A stretch of 64,000 bases of DNA, taken from the NCBI GenBank assembly GCA_021234155.1, contig JAJEKV010000039.1, positions 2,918,001-2,982,000 of the forward strand, written 5' to 3'. The notes beneath the pieces are model-generated. The model saw only the letters and a list, made by a program, of their open reading frames with translations, had not been told where the DNA came from and made no database searches. Below, in pieces: positions 1-10,125 of this stretch. The position numbers and the translations under genes were made by a program. The first letter of the stretch is position 1, and each line of letters starts with the position of its first letter. Source of the stretch: Isoetes taiwanensis (lineage: Eukaryota > Streptophyta > Lycopodiopsida > Isoetales > Isoetaceae).

Positions 1-843
1 CAATTTGGATGTAACATTTGGGGGCTTTATATGGAGAATAATCAGATGAGATATAGGTTCCAATCGAGTTAAAAATGGCAGAGAAACAATCTTCATTCCA
101 GTAAATAGGATTAAGCTCACTCATGCTAACAGAGGCAATAAAAAATCTCCCAAAATCATTTAATGAAAGCTGAGGGCTCCATTTGAGAAAAACCAGTTGG
201 TAAGTGTCAAGGGTGGACCTTGCTGTTTTCAAAAGGAAATTAGCAGTACGAGAGTTTGCACATTCAACCAGCAAGTAAGGATAGTTGAGCCAATATATAG
301 AGTTGACAGTCACTCCTTTATGAAGTTTAAGAATATGGCTCCAAAGTTTGTCAATTTGGATCCCTACTTTATCCACACAGATGACAACTGCTGTTGAAGA
401 AAGAGAGCTAATTCTTGAAGCAATTGAAGGATGATCAAGTTTAATACCTCTGAAAAGCTTGACAGTTGGCTGAGTTCGTGTGACCAATGCAGATACGTCG
501 ACCTCTGGAACAAATGCTGTTTGTTCTAGAGGAACTTGTCTTGTTTGTGGCCAAAATGCATCATTTTGAGGACGTCCTGGAGCAACATCCTCCAAAGAGA
601 TAAGAAGCTGGCTCCAATACTCAACACTTGCCGTGTATTGCCTTGCAAACAAGCTAGTTTCTTGATTCTTACATATGTCCTTCCATAGGGAGATGTATTT
701 GTTGATGCTATCCTTCAACCCTGGAAGATCTTTCAATGTTGGTCTAGGAGGAATATTTTGTGGCACACCACTTGGTATCATTGGCTGACCATGTTCATCC
801 TCTTTCCACATTCTAACTCCTGGAGAATCTGCTGGAAGCCACT
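1..843 (-). CDS. Open C-terminal part of the transposase-like gene with a DUF4283-like module, runs off the window
   Basis: Read on the minus strand from 843 to 1, one frame stays open for about 281 codons. It has no ATG at its beginning because it continues from an upstream exon. The first part (EWLPADSPGVRMW, then WSQLLISLEDVAPGRPQND) looks like the tail of the DUF7869-like protein. The second part, from about 450, has LWSHIL, then YWLNYPYLLVECANSRTANF, then LVFLKWSPQLSL and NEDCFSAIFNSIGTYI. That order fits DUF4283, the RNA-binding-like module of plant LINE and retroelement proteins. Homology with the second element copy stops at about 671. The unbroken frame contrasts with the frameshifted core upstream. 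An exon fusion or a readthrough into another element are both possible. Confidence 0.55.
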
Positions 844-3601
844 CTTTATGTGTAGGGCGATTTTGTATTGCATAACAGGCCAATCTCCCGCCATCTTAAA
901 TTTGAAGAGCAATGGTTCAAGATGCCCAACCAGGGGCGTTGGCCCTTATCGGGGATGAATCCCTTCACAAAATCCTTCCAATTTGGAACTTCATCAATAA
1001 AGTATGGAATTGGGGATTTTGCATTGCATTTGCTAAACAAGTAAAGTAGCTCGTAGTGTCAAAGCATCCGAGCCAACTCATCAAGGTTGAAAATTTTCCA
1101 AATAAAGCATCAATATCATCATGGGTGTGGTCGACCATCATAAAGCCCACTTGGATCTCATCAAAGACCTTAAGCCAAGTCAAATAAGATAAGTATGAAA
1201 AGACATACCTATTTTTGTTTTGCCCCGATGCATTATCAAGTTGCAAATAGAGATTTCGGGGAGAGGGTTGAACACCTCGGATTCGTTGTAGTTGAAGCAT
1301 TTGGCAATACTTACGCCATAGAAGCAAGTTTGTTCTTCAAAGGATTGGTATCCTTGACCGCTTGCATCCATTTGCAATCTGCTGCTTACTTCCACATAAG
1401 TCACCTATCTTGTCCTCTTGTACCAATTCCAAGTTATGCAATATTCTAGAAAGTGAACCAATGTGGAAGTTTGAATCATCTTTCCATAAATCAAGTGAGA
1501 AATGACCATATGCACGACCACCATGCCCATGAGTTAAAGCTCTGTCAAACCCGCTCTTCAAGCGATCACCTCTCCATACTGATTTTGCTAGATGATGACT
1601 TCTAGGCACTAAAGTCTTAACCTTGATCCATCTTATCATGTATTATACATAGATGATTTTCGTGAGACCGCTTGTGACAATGCTCTCCAATGCCAATATT
1701 GACTTACGCAAGCGTTGCTCTAGCATATGAGACCGACGTTGAATTGCAAGATTTCGTCTCTCTCTTGTATCTTTTGTTTTTTCCAAATTTCTCGCTTAAT
1801 TACGCCTTGAGATGTTGCATTTAGAGAAGGCTGTATTTTTGCAATGCTAACATCCGGAAATTCTCTTTTCCATATACTATAGAAAGAGTTCAATGCTACA
1901 GTTTGTTCCCGTAAGCTCTTCAACGACTGCACCAACTTCTTTATGTATAAGCTTCTTATTAAGAATGGAAGGAAGCTTCCGTACATTTTCTCTTACATCA
2001 TCTCTACCTCTTTTGCTCCTATGGGGAATACTTTCAGCATTCTCCTGAATGAACTCTGTCTAGCACACATTGATTGGCGGTTAGTAGAAGATCTAGGCTT
2101 CTTAGAGCCGGTGTTGCCATGTTCGACTATCTTTGCACCTCGCTTCAAATCTGTTTCTCCAATTGTAAAATGTTGATCGACCGATACCTAAAGCCATCGC
2201 CACCCAAAATGCATTTAAATTCCATCCCCTTGAGCACTATCCCCGTCCTCTCCTTCTCCTGTGTAAGTCACACTCAGCACGTCAAAAAAATACGTAACCC
2301 TTGCATTGTATGGTTGAGATAAAAATTCTTTTCTTAATTCACATACTTGATGCTTGGTAAGTTTCTTGTTGCAAGTATTTTTGCAGCAGCTAGACTTCAT
2401 GAACTTATTGATTGAAGTTGTGGAGCATAGCCTTTCCTCTTTGCTCTTTCCCTTGGGCTGTCTTGGAATCCTATGTGTGTAAGTATACTTCCTTTTTCGT
2501 TTGAATTGAGCCTGAATGTTGTCCTCAAATGATTCTATTTCCATATCCTCATTTTCTTTAGCTTCTCGAGCTTGCAGATGTTGTGAGACAGTCCTTCCAT
2601 CCTGCAGCATCACATCGCTATTTTCCCATTGTACAAGTGCATATCCGCTGCCCTTTCTGCACAAGCATGACATTTGAGATCCTCTGTAATTAGTGCAGGA
2701 AGGATCTTTCCCACACAGAGCCCCACCTTTGAGTCTCCTAAAAATTCATCGTCAAAAATCATCACGGGGATCACCAAGACAATTATGGCCTCTGCATATT
2801 TACTTCGGTCACATGCATGAAGAATGTGGCAATGCTTATCCAAGAGATCGGTTCTTGAGAAACTAGGTGGTGGTTCATCATCATCTGATGCTATCCTATC
2901 GAGGAAAAACGTGTAATGTAGATCCACCGTAGGATCAATTTCTTCATCGATCGACAAATCGCCTTTGCTACTCATTCTACATTCGAGGTCGGTGATGGAG
3001 TAGCTAAATCAATGGCATGATATCTTATATCCCCGCCGGAGGCCATTCGATAAACGTGCCCACGACCTCTTCAATGTTGTCGGCGCCATCACATGGAATC
3101 GGAAGGATGTGTGTAGGCACCACGGCCTCGGTAACTTACCTTTGCTTTCGTTGAGTCGCCAACATTCTTCCCATGGATGCAAGTTCTATTCACCAAGACA
3201 CCCTTACCAACCACGATATTATTCGACAAGGTTCACCATATTCTCTCGTCTTTGCTTCTTTGTTTGTAGGAGCGGGGCGATCGACGAAGTCCGATGATGT
3301 TGTGGAGGTACTACTAGGCAAGTTGGGGGTATCAGTATCAGACGTTTCTGATGACATAGTTGGGGCTCCTTCACAGTACTTCACTTGATTTCGAGGCCAT
3401 TCGATGAATGTCCCCACGGCTTCAGCAATGTTATCTGCTCCCTCACACGGAATGGGAAGCACATGGGTGGGCACTATGGCTTCAGTGACCTCCACGACCA
3501 CATTGCGCCATGGAATGTTCCTGCCATGCAGATGGCCTCTATGCAATTCATGTCCCCTGGCAACTACCACATCCCCATCGACAAGGTTCTGCGCAGGGGG
3601 C

Positions 3602-4236
3602 CTTTTCTGTGAGAATCAATACACATATATATATATACTTGTTAAGGACATGCAACCCTCGATGACATATACGTAGTAAAAATAGCGCGAAAATGCGAAA
3701 GAAATTATACGACATGAGACAAATGGCGCAGCTGCTCCATTTACGAAATGGCGCAGTCGCGCCATTTACCTTTAAATGGCGCAGCTGCGCCATTTACCTG
3801 TCAATGGGCCATTTTCGTTGAAATGGAGCAGCTGCGTCATTTTCGTTGAAATGGAGCAGTTGCGCCATTTTCCTTGAAATGGAGCAGCTGCGCCATTTTC
3901 CTTGAAATGGAGCAGCTGCGCCATTTTCCTTTAGTGCGCCATCTAAAGGAAAATGGCGCGGTTGCTCCATTTCAAGGAAAATAAGCAATGCTGCCATTTC
4001 AAGGAAAATGCCCCATTGACAGGTAAATGACATCTTCAATCTAAATGCTATATCTAATAGCTAGAGTTATGGATTCCTATTACTACAAGATTCAGCAAGA
4101 CATCAATTGTTGAGAACTTATCTACTGAACAAGATAGAGAAGATCTACCCTTAAACATATTAAAACATTTAACATCCTACATCCTACATTAAACATACTA
4201 AAACATTTAACATACTAGAACTGAATAGCAACTAAC
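3602..4236 (-). other. Proposed intron 1 of the transposase-like gene, containing palindrome array 1
   Basis: On the minus strand the donor CCAG/GTTAGT lies at 4237/4236 and an acceptor AAAAG/GCC at 3602/3601. Joining them keeps the frame into the first DUF8039-like module. An alternative acceptor six bases earlier in the transcript (ACAG/AAAA) would break the frame. The intron is mostly palindrome array 1 plus AT-rich filler. Confidence 0.5.
3720..4030. repeat. Palindrome array 1 (AAATGGCGCA/AAATGGAGCA units inside a larger inverted repeat)
   Basis: Units of about 28 bp read AAATGG(C/A)GCA-GCTGCGCCATTT followed by TCCTTG-like linkers, so each unit is itself an inverted repeat. The block is also bounded by a longer inverted repeat: 3791-3814 (CATTTACCTGTCAATGGGCC then ATTT) matches the reverse complement of 4006-4029 (AAATGCCCCATTGACAGGTAAATG). 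It lies in the first intron of the minus-strand gene. The second element copy has the same block, more degraded, at about 56820-57120. Confidence 0.85.
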
Positions 4237-4268
4237 CTGGAGGTCATTGACGTTTCCGGATCTGCCAT

Positions 4269-5012
4269 ATCAGAGAATGCGCCTGAAGAATTTGGACAAG
4301 CGCCTGAATAATCTGGACAAGTCTGGACAAGCGCCTGGAGAATCTGGACAAGCGCCTGAAAAATGAAGACGAGCGCCACTAGAATGAAGCCAAGCGCCTG
4401 AAGAATGAAGCCGAGCGCCTAAGAACGAAGCCGCCACCAGAAGAATGAAGACAAGGGCTAAAAGCGGCCGCAAAAAGAAAGACAAGCGGCCAAAGGCGGC
4501 AAATCTGCCGCTATCGACTAAGGAACCTCCCCGACAACACAGAAAAAGGCCCATTATCTGGTAGGGCAAATTCAAATTTCAAATTTGAGCAAAGGCGGCG
4601 GCAGACACCCGGGATGACTCAAAATTTATAATGGCGAACGGGCGGGAGAACGGACGGACGGGGAAAAATTCAAATTTTTAAAATTTGTAGAGACGGATCA
4701 AGGCGGGGAAAAATCGAAATTTTAAAATTTCGAAACGGACGGTAGCGCAAAATTTGAAGAGGCAGCGGGTTTTCCCAACTTTTCTTTCCCAGACTTTTCT
4801 TTTCTTTTCTTTCCGTCAATTTTTATTTTCAATTTCATTGTTCTTTTCTCCCCTCCGCCTCCGCCTTCCTTCAAAATACTTCAAATTTAAGCCCATTGCA
4901 CTCTCTCTCCTATTCAAGCATCTTCTCTCTCTAGCGCCTATTTATCAGGGGCTTCGGAAAAAAAAAGTGGAGTAGGATTTATAATGGTCCCATGCGTTTA
5001 TACTTTTATACA
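4269..5012. promoter_or_regulatory. Shared divergent promoter region between the two element genes
   Basis: These 744 bases separate the proposed start codons of the two divergent genes. The left part (4275-4450) is a degenerate tandem repeat of about 25 bp built on GCGCCTGAAGAATGAAG. The middle (4560-4760) alternates CGG-rich words with short AT palindromes such as AAATTTTAAAATTT. The right part is pyrimidine-rich (4770-4930). A TATA-like TTATACTTTTATACAATGG precedes the plus-strand ATG. The second copy keeps this layout at 57373-58075. Promoter function is inferred from position only. Confidence 0.5.
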
Positions 5013-5052
5013 ATGGCGCAATCTTCGATCAAAATCCAGGAACCAGGCTCAG

Positions 5053-5611
5053 GTTAGTAACTGTTGTTTCTATTCTTATCGATTTGTAGTGTCTTAGGTA
5101 ACTGAAATGGCGCGGACGCGCCATTTCATTATGAGAGGGTGGGCTTGCAGCAGCCTTTCTCTTTCAGTGTATGAAATGGCGCAGGTGCGCCATTTCCATA
5201 ATGTCTGTTCATGTTCTTGTAGAAGCGGACCCATAGAAGAGCAAATGGCGCAGGTGCGCCATTTAATCTAAATGGCGCATCTGTGCCATTTGCTTTTCGA
5301 AGGGACCCATAATAGAACAAATGGCGCAGGTGCGCCATTTGTTCTATTATGTAAAAGCTAAATGGCGCACCTGCGCCATTTGCTCTATTATGTAAAAGCT
5401 AAATGGCGCAGGCCATTTAGACTAAATGGCGCAGGCCATTTAGCTTTTACATAATAGAGCAAATGGCGCAGGTGCGCCATTTAGCTTTTACATAATAGAA
5501 CAAATGGCGTAGGTGCGCCATTTAGACTAAATAAGCGGTGCGCCATTTAGTCTAAATAAGCGCCCACTGCCCATTTAGTCTAAAATGTCGTTTGCTGTTT
5601 TAACTTTCTAG
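5053..5611 (+). other. Proposed intron 1 of the ParB/methyltransferase gene, filled by palindrome array 2
   Basis: Donor TCAG/GTTAGT at 5052/5053 and acceptor TTTCTAG at 5611 join exons 1 and 2 in frame. The donor word GTTAGT is the same as in the first intron of the divergent gene. The copy-2 counterpart keeps MAQSS...EP and the GTTAGT donor (from 58076), which supports the exon. Confidence 0.55.
5103..5590. repeat. Palindrome array 2 (AAATGGCGCAGGTGCGCCATTT-type units, nested hairpins)
   Basis: About ten short palindromes with arms AAATGGCGC and GCGCCATTT occur here, separated by linkers such as AGACTA and TTTTACATAATAGA. From about 5309 to 5515 the linkers themselves are mirrored: CTATTATGTAAAAGCTAAATGG on one side, CCATTTAGCTTTTACATAATAG on the other. 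The region could therefore fold into nested hairpins. Some units read ATAAGCG where the others read ATGGCGC. The counterpart in the second copy is 58150-58620. Confidence 0.85.
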
Positions 5612-7238
5612 CACATGGCCATTTGTCTCACCATGCTTACCATGCAGCGGCTAGTGCGCCGAAGAAATGGAACGTGGTGACATCGAGGACCATAGTCCTC
5701 ACTGGAAGGTCTTGGTGTATGGAGATCGTTAGAGCCATACCCTTGACTGAAGGCGTAGACCCAACCAAGGGAGACAAGAGGCGAGAACTTTGCCTCCTTG
5801 TCAAATCAGGTACAAGTGAAGAAGGAGCCTCAGCCGTGGCCCAGATGGGCATCATTGTCAACATGAGGGAAGTCAAGAAACAAGGAAGACTTGACTTTCT
5901 TGGTTGCACAGTGGAAGATCCGTCCACCGCACCATTGATCTCTATTGCATGGATTGGCGATTACTCACGAGCCTGCAATGATGGAGTCCAGCATGAAGGA
6001 CCAAGCACTGTCGGCCAAGAAAAAAGGTTGGCCGCTGCCATCTTATGAGTCCAGAGAGCAAGCAGATATCAAAGGCACGGTAGAGATCCTCAAAGGATTC
6101 GGTGATTCTCATGAAATGCAATGGACATGTCCAAAAACTCCGTGTCCTACATTGTAAGAGCGAAGATCTCAGGCAACATGCCAGCAGTAATGGATAGCAG
6201 ATGGCTGCTGGGAGAGATGCAGAGAAAATGTGTAAAAACTAAACAAGCCACCAAAGCTGGCAAAGGAACAAAAACAGGTGGAGGTGGTGAAGTACAAAGG
6301 GAGACAGAACAAGAAGAAGGACGAGACGTTGAGAAAGGGGAGGACCATAAGGATGAGAAGAGGGATGAGGCTGATGCTCACAAACATGATTCTCCCGTGA
6401 AGTCCACTGAGAAGCCTGCTGATGTGAAGCCTGCTGATAGTGACCGCACTATTAGTGACAATAAGGAGGCTACAAAGCACGTAAGAAATGTAGCATCCAC
6501 AGCAGATAGCACTCCAGCAAAGAGAAAGCCAGAAACCAAAGCACAGATAAGGGCCATGAAATTACAGAAGATTGCAGATCTTCAAGTGCCCGAGGAACTA
6601 AAGATGGACCGTGATGAAGAAGAAGAAATGGCAGAGGAAACACTAAAGAAAATACAAAAGCACGGCCATATGTTCCCCCTTGGAGTCACATACACCAGAA
6701 GAATATCTATCTGGGATCTAGAAGAGGCCCCACCTAACATGACCGCCAGGGTTATTAACCCCGAACATGTTAGGAGGCTCTGCAAATCATTTGCTGAGGA
6801 TCCACATCCCCGTATTCACTCCAAATAGATGTAATGCCCTTTGATCCGGATACAAAGGAGTTCTTGAATTTGGTCACGAGAATCGATCCGATTCGGAAAA
6901 AGATTTTATATTATCAATGGTAATCATTCGGTCGCTGCTGCTCAGCTCGTGTGCAGTAAGTTGGGGACAGAGGATGCTAGAGCTGAGCTCAGCAAGATCT
7001 ATGTCTATAGAATATGCAGAGTTCTTTTCGGGAGATCGCTGACCTGGACCTTCTTCAGCTCAGTGTGGATGTGAATGATATAGTAGCAAAGACCCGTCTT
7101 CAAGGAACCATATTTGGATCAGATCCACCATCTTCGCAAGCAGTACCAGGAATGCGGAAGACCAGCCCCTGCTGGTAAAGGACAGTCAAGAAGTGACGAG
7201 TACAAGGTACGTTTACGTCTCCTTACCCATACATTTAT

Positions 7239-7345
7239 CGAAATGGCGCAGCTGCGCCATTTGAGTTGAAATAAGCGGTAGCGCCATTTGATGTAAATAA
7301 GCGCATTTGCGCCATTTGATATAAATAAGCGCGCAGCACACCATT
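7239..7345. repeat. Palindrome array 3, inside intron 2 of the ParB/methyltransferase gene
   Basis: One perfect palindrome (AAATGGCGCA plus its reverse-complement half GCTGCGCCATTT, starting at 7241) is followed by two or three damaged units reading ATAAGCGG...CGCCATTTG. The intron runs from the donor CAAG/GTACG at about 7206 to the acceptor CTCTTGCAG at 7395. A palindrome array occupies the same intron in the divergent second element (45769-46212). Confidence 0.75.
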
Positions 7346-8923
7346 AGATGTAAATAGCAACATTTGGAATTCTAAAATCGCCAGTTCTCTTGCAGCACTA
7401 CCTTGAAATGGCAGACAAGATTCTGAGGGGCAAACACACGAAGGATGTCAATCGGTTTGTCTTCATGCCAGATGATGTCTATGCACTCTTCCGCCAGATG
7501 TGGAACAAATGGAGGAAAGGAGAACTTAAGGATAACAGGGGTCAAGCTATAGTAATCAATTTTGCCAAAGACAAAGATTACTTCAGTGACAACTACCTTA
7601 GATGCATGAGGGGCTTGGACTATGATGATTGTAGAAAGGTCCTCGAAGAAGCATTAAGCGAGGGATATATCGTCAAAGTCACCTCATTTACAAAGGCGAT
7701 AATTTTTTTTCAAGGCGAGAGGGCTGAGAACTTAAGAGTACTTGCTTACATGAAGAAGGAGATACTGCACTTCATTGCAGATCAAATTGGCACTAAGTAC
7801 AAGAAATTCGAGGACCTACAGAAAGCCACAGACCACTTCTCAGATAAAGCACTTCTGGCTTGGGGGGTATGCCACCATAAGTGGGTGCAGGAAGGAATAC
7901 TCAAAGAGGGAGTTCATGGTAACATGCCATTCTCCTTGTCCAGGTCCATTCAAAAATCCTTGACTGAAAAACGAGAAAAGGACCTGCCAAGATGGTTTGT
8001 GGAGCATGTCACTGCCGGGGGGATTCCGAACGAACGTGCAGTTCTACCTGCCAGCATGATATGTTTAGATGCAAGGCAGCTTACTCCAATTTGGAAAAGT
8101 GAGACTGTAACCGCGTTCTTCGATAATGTCTCAAAGATGACAGATGTAGAGACATACTGGATTCTATGTTTCGTCAAAGTGCGAGCATAACTTTACCGCT
8201 TGCCAAAGGCACTTGAAAGACTAGAATCCAGGTCAAGAGTATTTGTAGGAATCTATGAAGAGGAGACTGGAGCTACAAGTGGTTCAGGAATCAAAGAGCC
8301 ACAAGCTCTTCTATTTGCTACGAGGATTTCGCACGCACGGAGAGCCCGGCGAAGACACGGACCTCGGGCTATTTGGCGACCATCCTAGAAAGCTCCCGCA
8401 AATTCCTCCTATTCCTAAGGAAGCCATCGGAAGTGAGGGCGATGTTATGGCTAAAAAACTCATGCAAGACAGGTTTAAGTGGAGTTGGCAGGGTATGGAA
8501 GGAGAATATCTGGTGCATAAACAGATTGGTCCTGCAACTGCGTTCTACCTTGTTGATAAGCTCTGCCCTCAAGGTAACATCGTACTAGATTTCTTCTCTG
8601 GTGGAGCCTTCTCTAGGGCATCCCTTCATGTAGGAAGAATCGGTGTGACATACGAGCATGAGTTAGGAAAGATGAAATCGTGGCGGCATTACAGGTAGGG
8701 TCGAACGCGTCATGTACCCCCGCGGCTTGACCCAAAGGCCATTGACCAACGCCAACGGGAAGTCTTGACTTTGCAAGATGTTGAATCTCAGAAGGGGGCA
8801 GACGAAGAAGCTTCTCATCCAGAGAAAGGTGAGACGTCGGGCACAGGTGGAGCAGAGCAGGATCAAATTGACCGCAGTAAAATTAACACGGATGATTATG
8901 AGAAACTCTCGATGAACACTTAA

Positions 8924-10125
8924 TGATGATTATTAAAAAAAAAATCGTATTTTGAAAAAATTGTATCTTATATTTCTATTTATATATATCTACATGGCCT
9001 TCTGAAAATATGTGTTATCTATAGCAAAATGGCGAGAGCACTATTTGCTTTTGTCTTCACGTTCACGCAAATAGCCAGCAAGCACTATTTGCTTTCGTTC
9101 TACACCTTGAAGTAAATAGCGGCGCTTGCACTATTTGCTTGCTTTCACGTTCAAGCAAATAGCGCGCCAAGCACCATTTGCTTCCTTTCACGTTAAAGCA
9201 AATAATGGCGTTTGCGCTATTTGCTTTGTGGTTATTTCTAAGTTAAAGGAGCGGCCGCGCCATTTTGTTTGCTTGCTAGGCACTTTTTGGCAATTCAATA
9301 TCTGCTTTTGTGGTTCTTGGGCCGCTTTTCCTCATACTTTCCAAGTAAATGGCGCCATACTTCTCTTCCTGACAACTAAAACCGCGCTGTTTTATATTAA
9401 ATGTAGCGGTTTTTGCATGATAACTGGTTTCTTTTTAAGCAAATAGTGCCATATCTAGCCATAAATGTGTGATAAAACAGGGAAGAAACTGATTTCATGA
9501 GAAATTGGAATCACGAAATTTCCAACTTTAATGAAACTCTGCTTAAGCAGAAAAAATGCAGAGTTAAATGATTGTTCAAGAAAGCTTGCATAAATCTTGT
9601 ATAAGGTTATGAATGAGTCCTTTGCCATAAAGGGGCTTATTCTAGTTACGTTTGCAGTAAGCTTGGTGCTTCAGGCTCAAACGAATACGGACCACTATGG
9701 TTTTGAATAAGGTATGATACACTATTTTATGCTTTATCAAAATGTGGTTGCTCAAGCCTCTGCCAAAAACAGAATGCTTATTTGGCTTGTTTTATCCAAG
9801 GTTGTGCTATGTTAGATTTATAATATAACAATGAAGCGATCTTTATCTTTGAAAAGGGCTTTTTACCTTAAAAGCGGCTTATGCAAATTCGAAAGATGTG
9901 GCTTTGTACTTAAGCGGTTGTTCTTTGGACTTTAGTTACTCTTTGCTTATGAAACAATAATATGGATATTATGAGCGAATAACCGGTTGGCATTTCAATG
10001 TTTCACGTTTTGGAAACATTGTATGATCTAAAATATGATGCTAAGGCTTGATTAGTTGTTTGTTATTCTTTATGCATCACTGAATATAAACAGGTCGAAA
10101 AATGGTTGATGTACTAAACTAGCTT
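8924..10125. repeat. Palindrome array 4 (9028-9475) and otherwise featureless element sequence
   Basis: The gene's 3' flank starts with an A-rich run (8935-8945). From 9028 to about 9290 there are inverted repeats of a variant word, GCAAATAGCG...CGCTATTTGC (for example TTTGCGCTATTTGCTTTGTG at 9210), with A where arrays 1-3 have G. Looser AAATGGCG units continue to 9475. From 9476 to 10125 I see AT-rich sequence shared with the second copy (62450-63120) and no gene. Confidence 0.6.

Larger units (their letters stand above)
1..4268 (-). pseudogene. DUF8039-DUF7869-like transposase-like gene of the element, copy 1 (interrupted, 3' end off window)
   Basis: A proposed tiny first exon (ATG at 4268-4266, ending 4237 before GTTAGT) joins in frame to 3601 after an intron that holds a palindrome array. 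The next exon has two copies of a module with the pattern VPTHxLPIPCxGADNIxExVGTFIEWP (about 3480-3360 and 3115-3035), which I associate with DUF8039 of plant CACTA-associated proteins. An acidic segment follows (2975-2700), then a Cys-rich stretch (CCKNTC, about 2395) and the core: LQLDNASGQNKNRYVFSYL near 1230 and VDHTHDDIDALFGKFS near 1120. This is the D/N and HTHxDID signature I associate with DUF7869, an RNase H-like transposase candidate. From about 843 to the window edge the frame is open. Frameshifts near 850 and elsewhere break the gene. I infer it is the mobility gene; family names rest on recalled motifs. Confidence 0.65.
5013..8923 (+). pseudogene. ParB-like plus DNA methyltransferase-like gene of the element, copy 1 (spliced, frameshifted)
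   Basis: Proposed exon 1 is ATG at 5013 to 5052, ending before GTTAGT. Exon 2 begins at 5612 in frame (AHGHLSHHAYHAAASAPKKW). A lysine/glutamate-rich linker (6190-6650) is followed by a ParB-like module: VINPEHVRRLCKSFAEDPHP (6752-6811), then DVMPFDPDTKEF in another frame, then FYIINGNHSVAAAQLV (6904-6951), the GNH-type centre of ParB/Srx folds. After the intron at about 7207-7395 comes an unrecognised stretch of about 265 residues (7396-8190), then AFYLVDKLCPQGNIVLDFFSGG and VTYEHE (8540-8660), which resemble motifs X, I and II of N6A/N4C-type methyltransferases. The tail ends DYEKLSMNT-stop at 8923. ParB followed by methylase is a known phage and bacterial architecture. I could not find a DPPY/DPPW motif IV. 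Frameshifts at about 5940, 6120, 6826, 7010 and 8190 break this copy, some possibly assembly errors. Confidence 0.62.

Noticed and set aside
3720-4030. CRISPR-like array
   Set aside because: Repeats are palindromes with similar short linkers, no unique spacers, no cas genes, and the genome is eukaryotic.
4270-4575. Minus-strand frame of 101 codons with repeated Ser-Gly-Ala words
   Set aside because: Product of the 25-bp tandem repeat in the divergent promoter region; not kept in the second copy.
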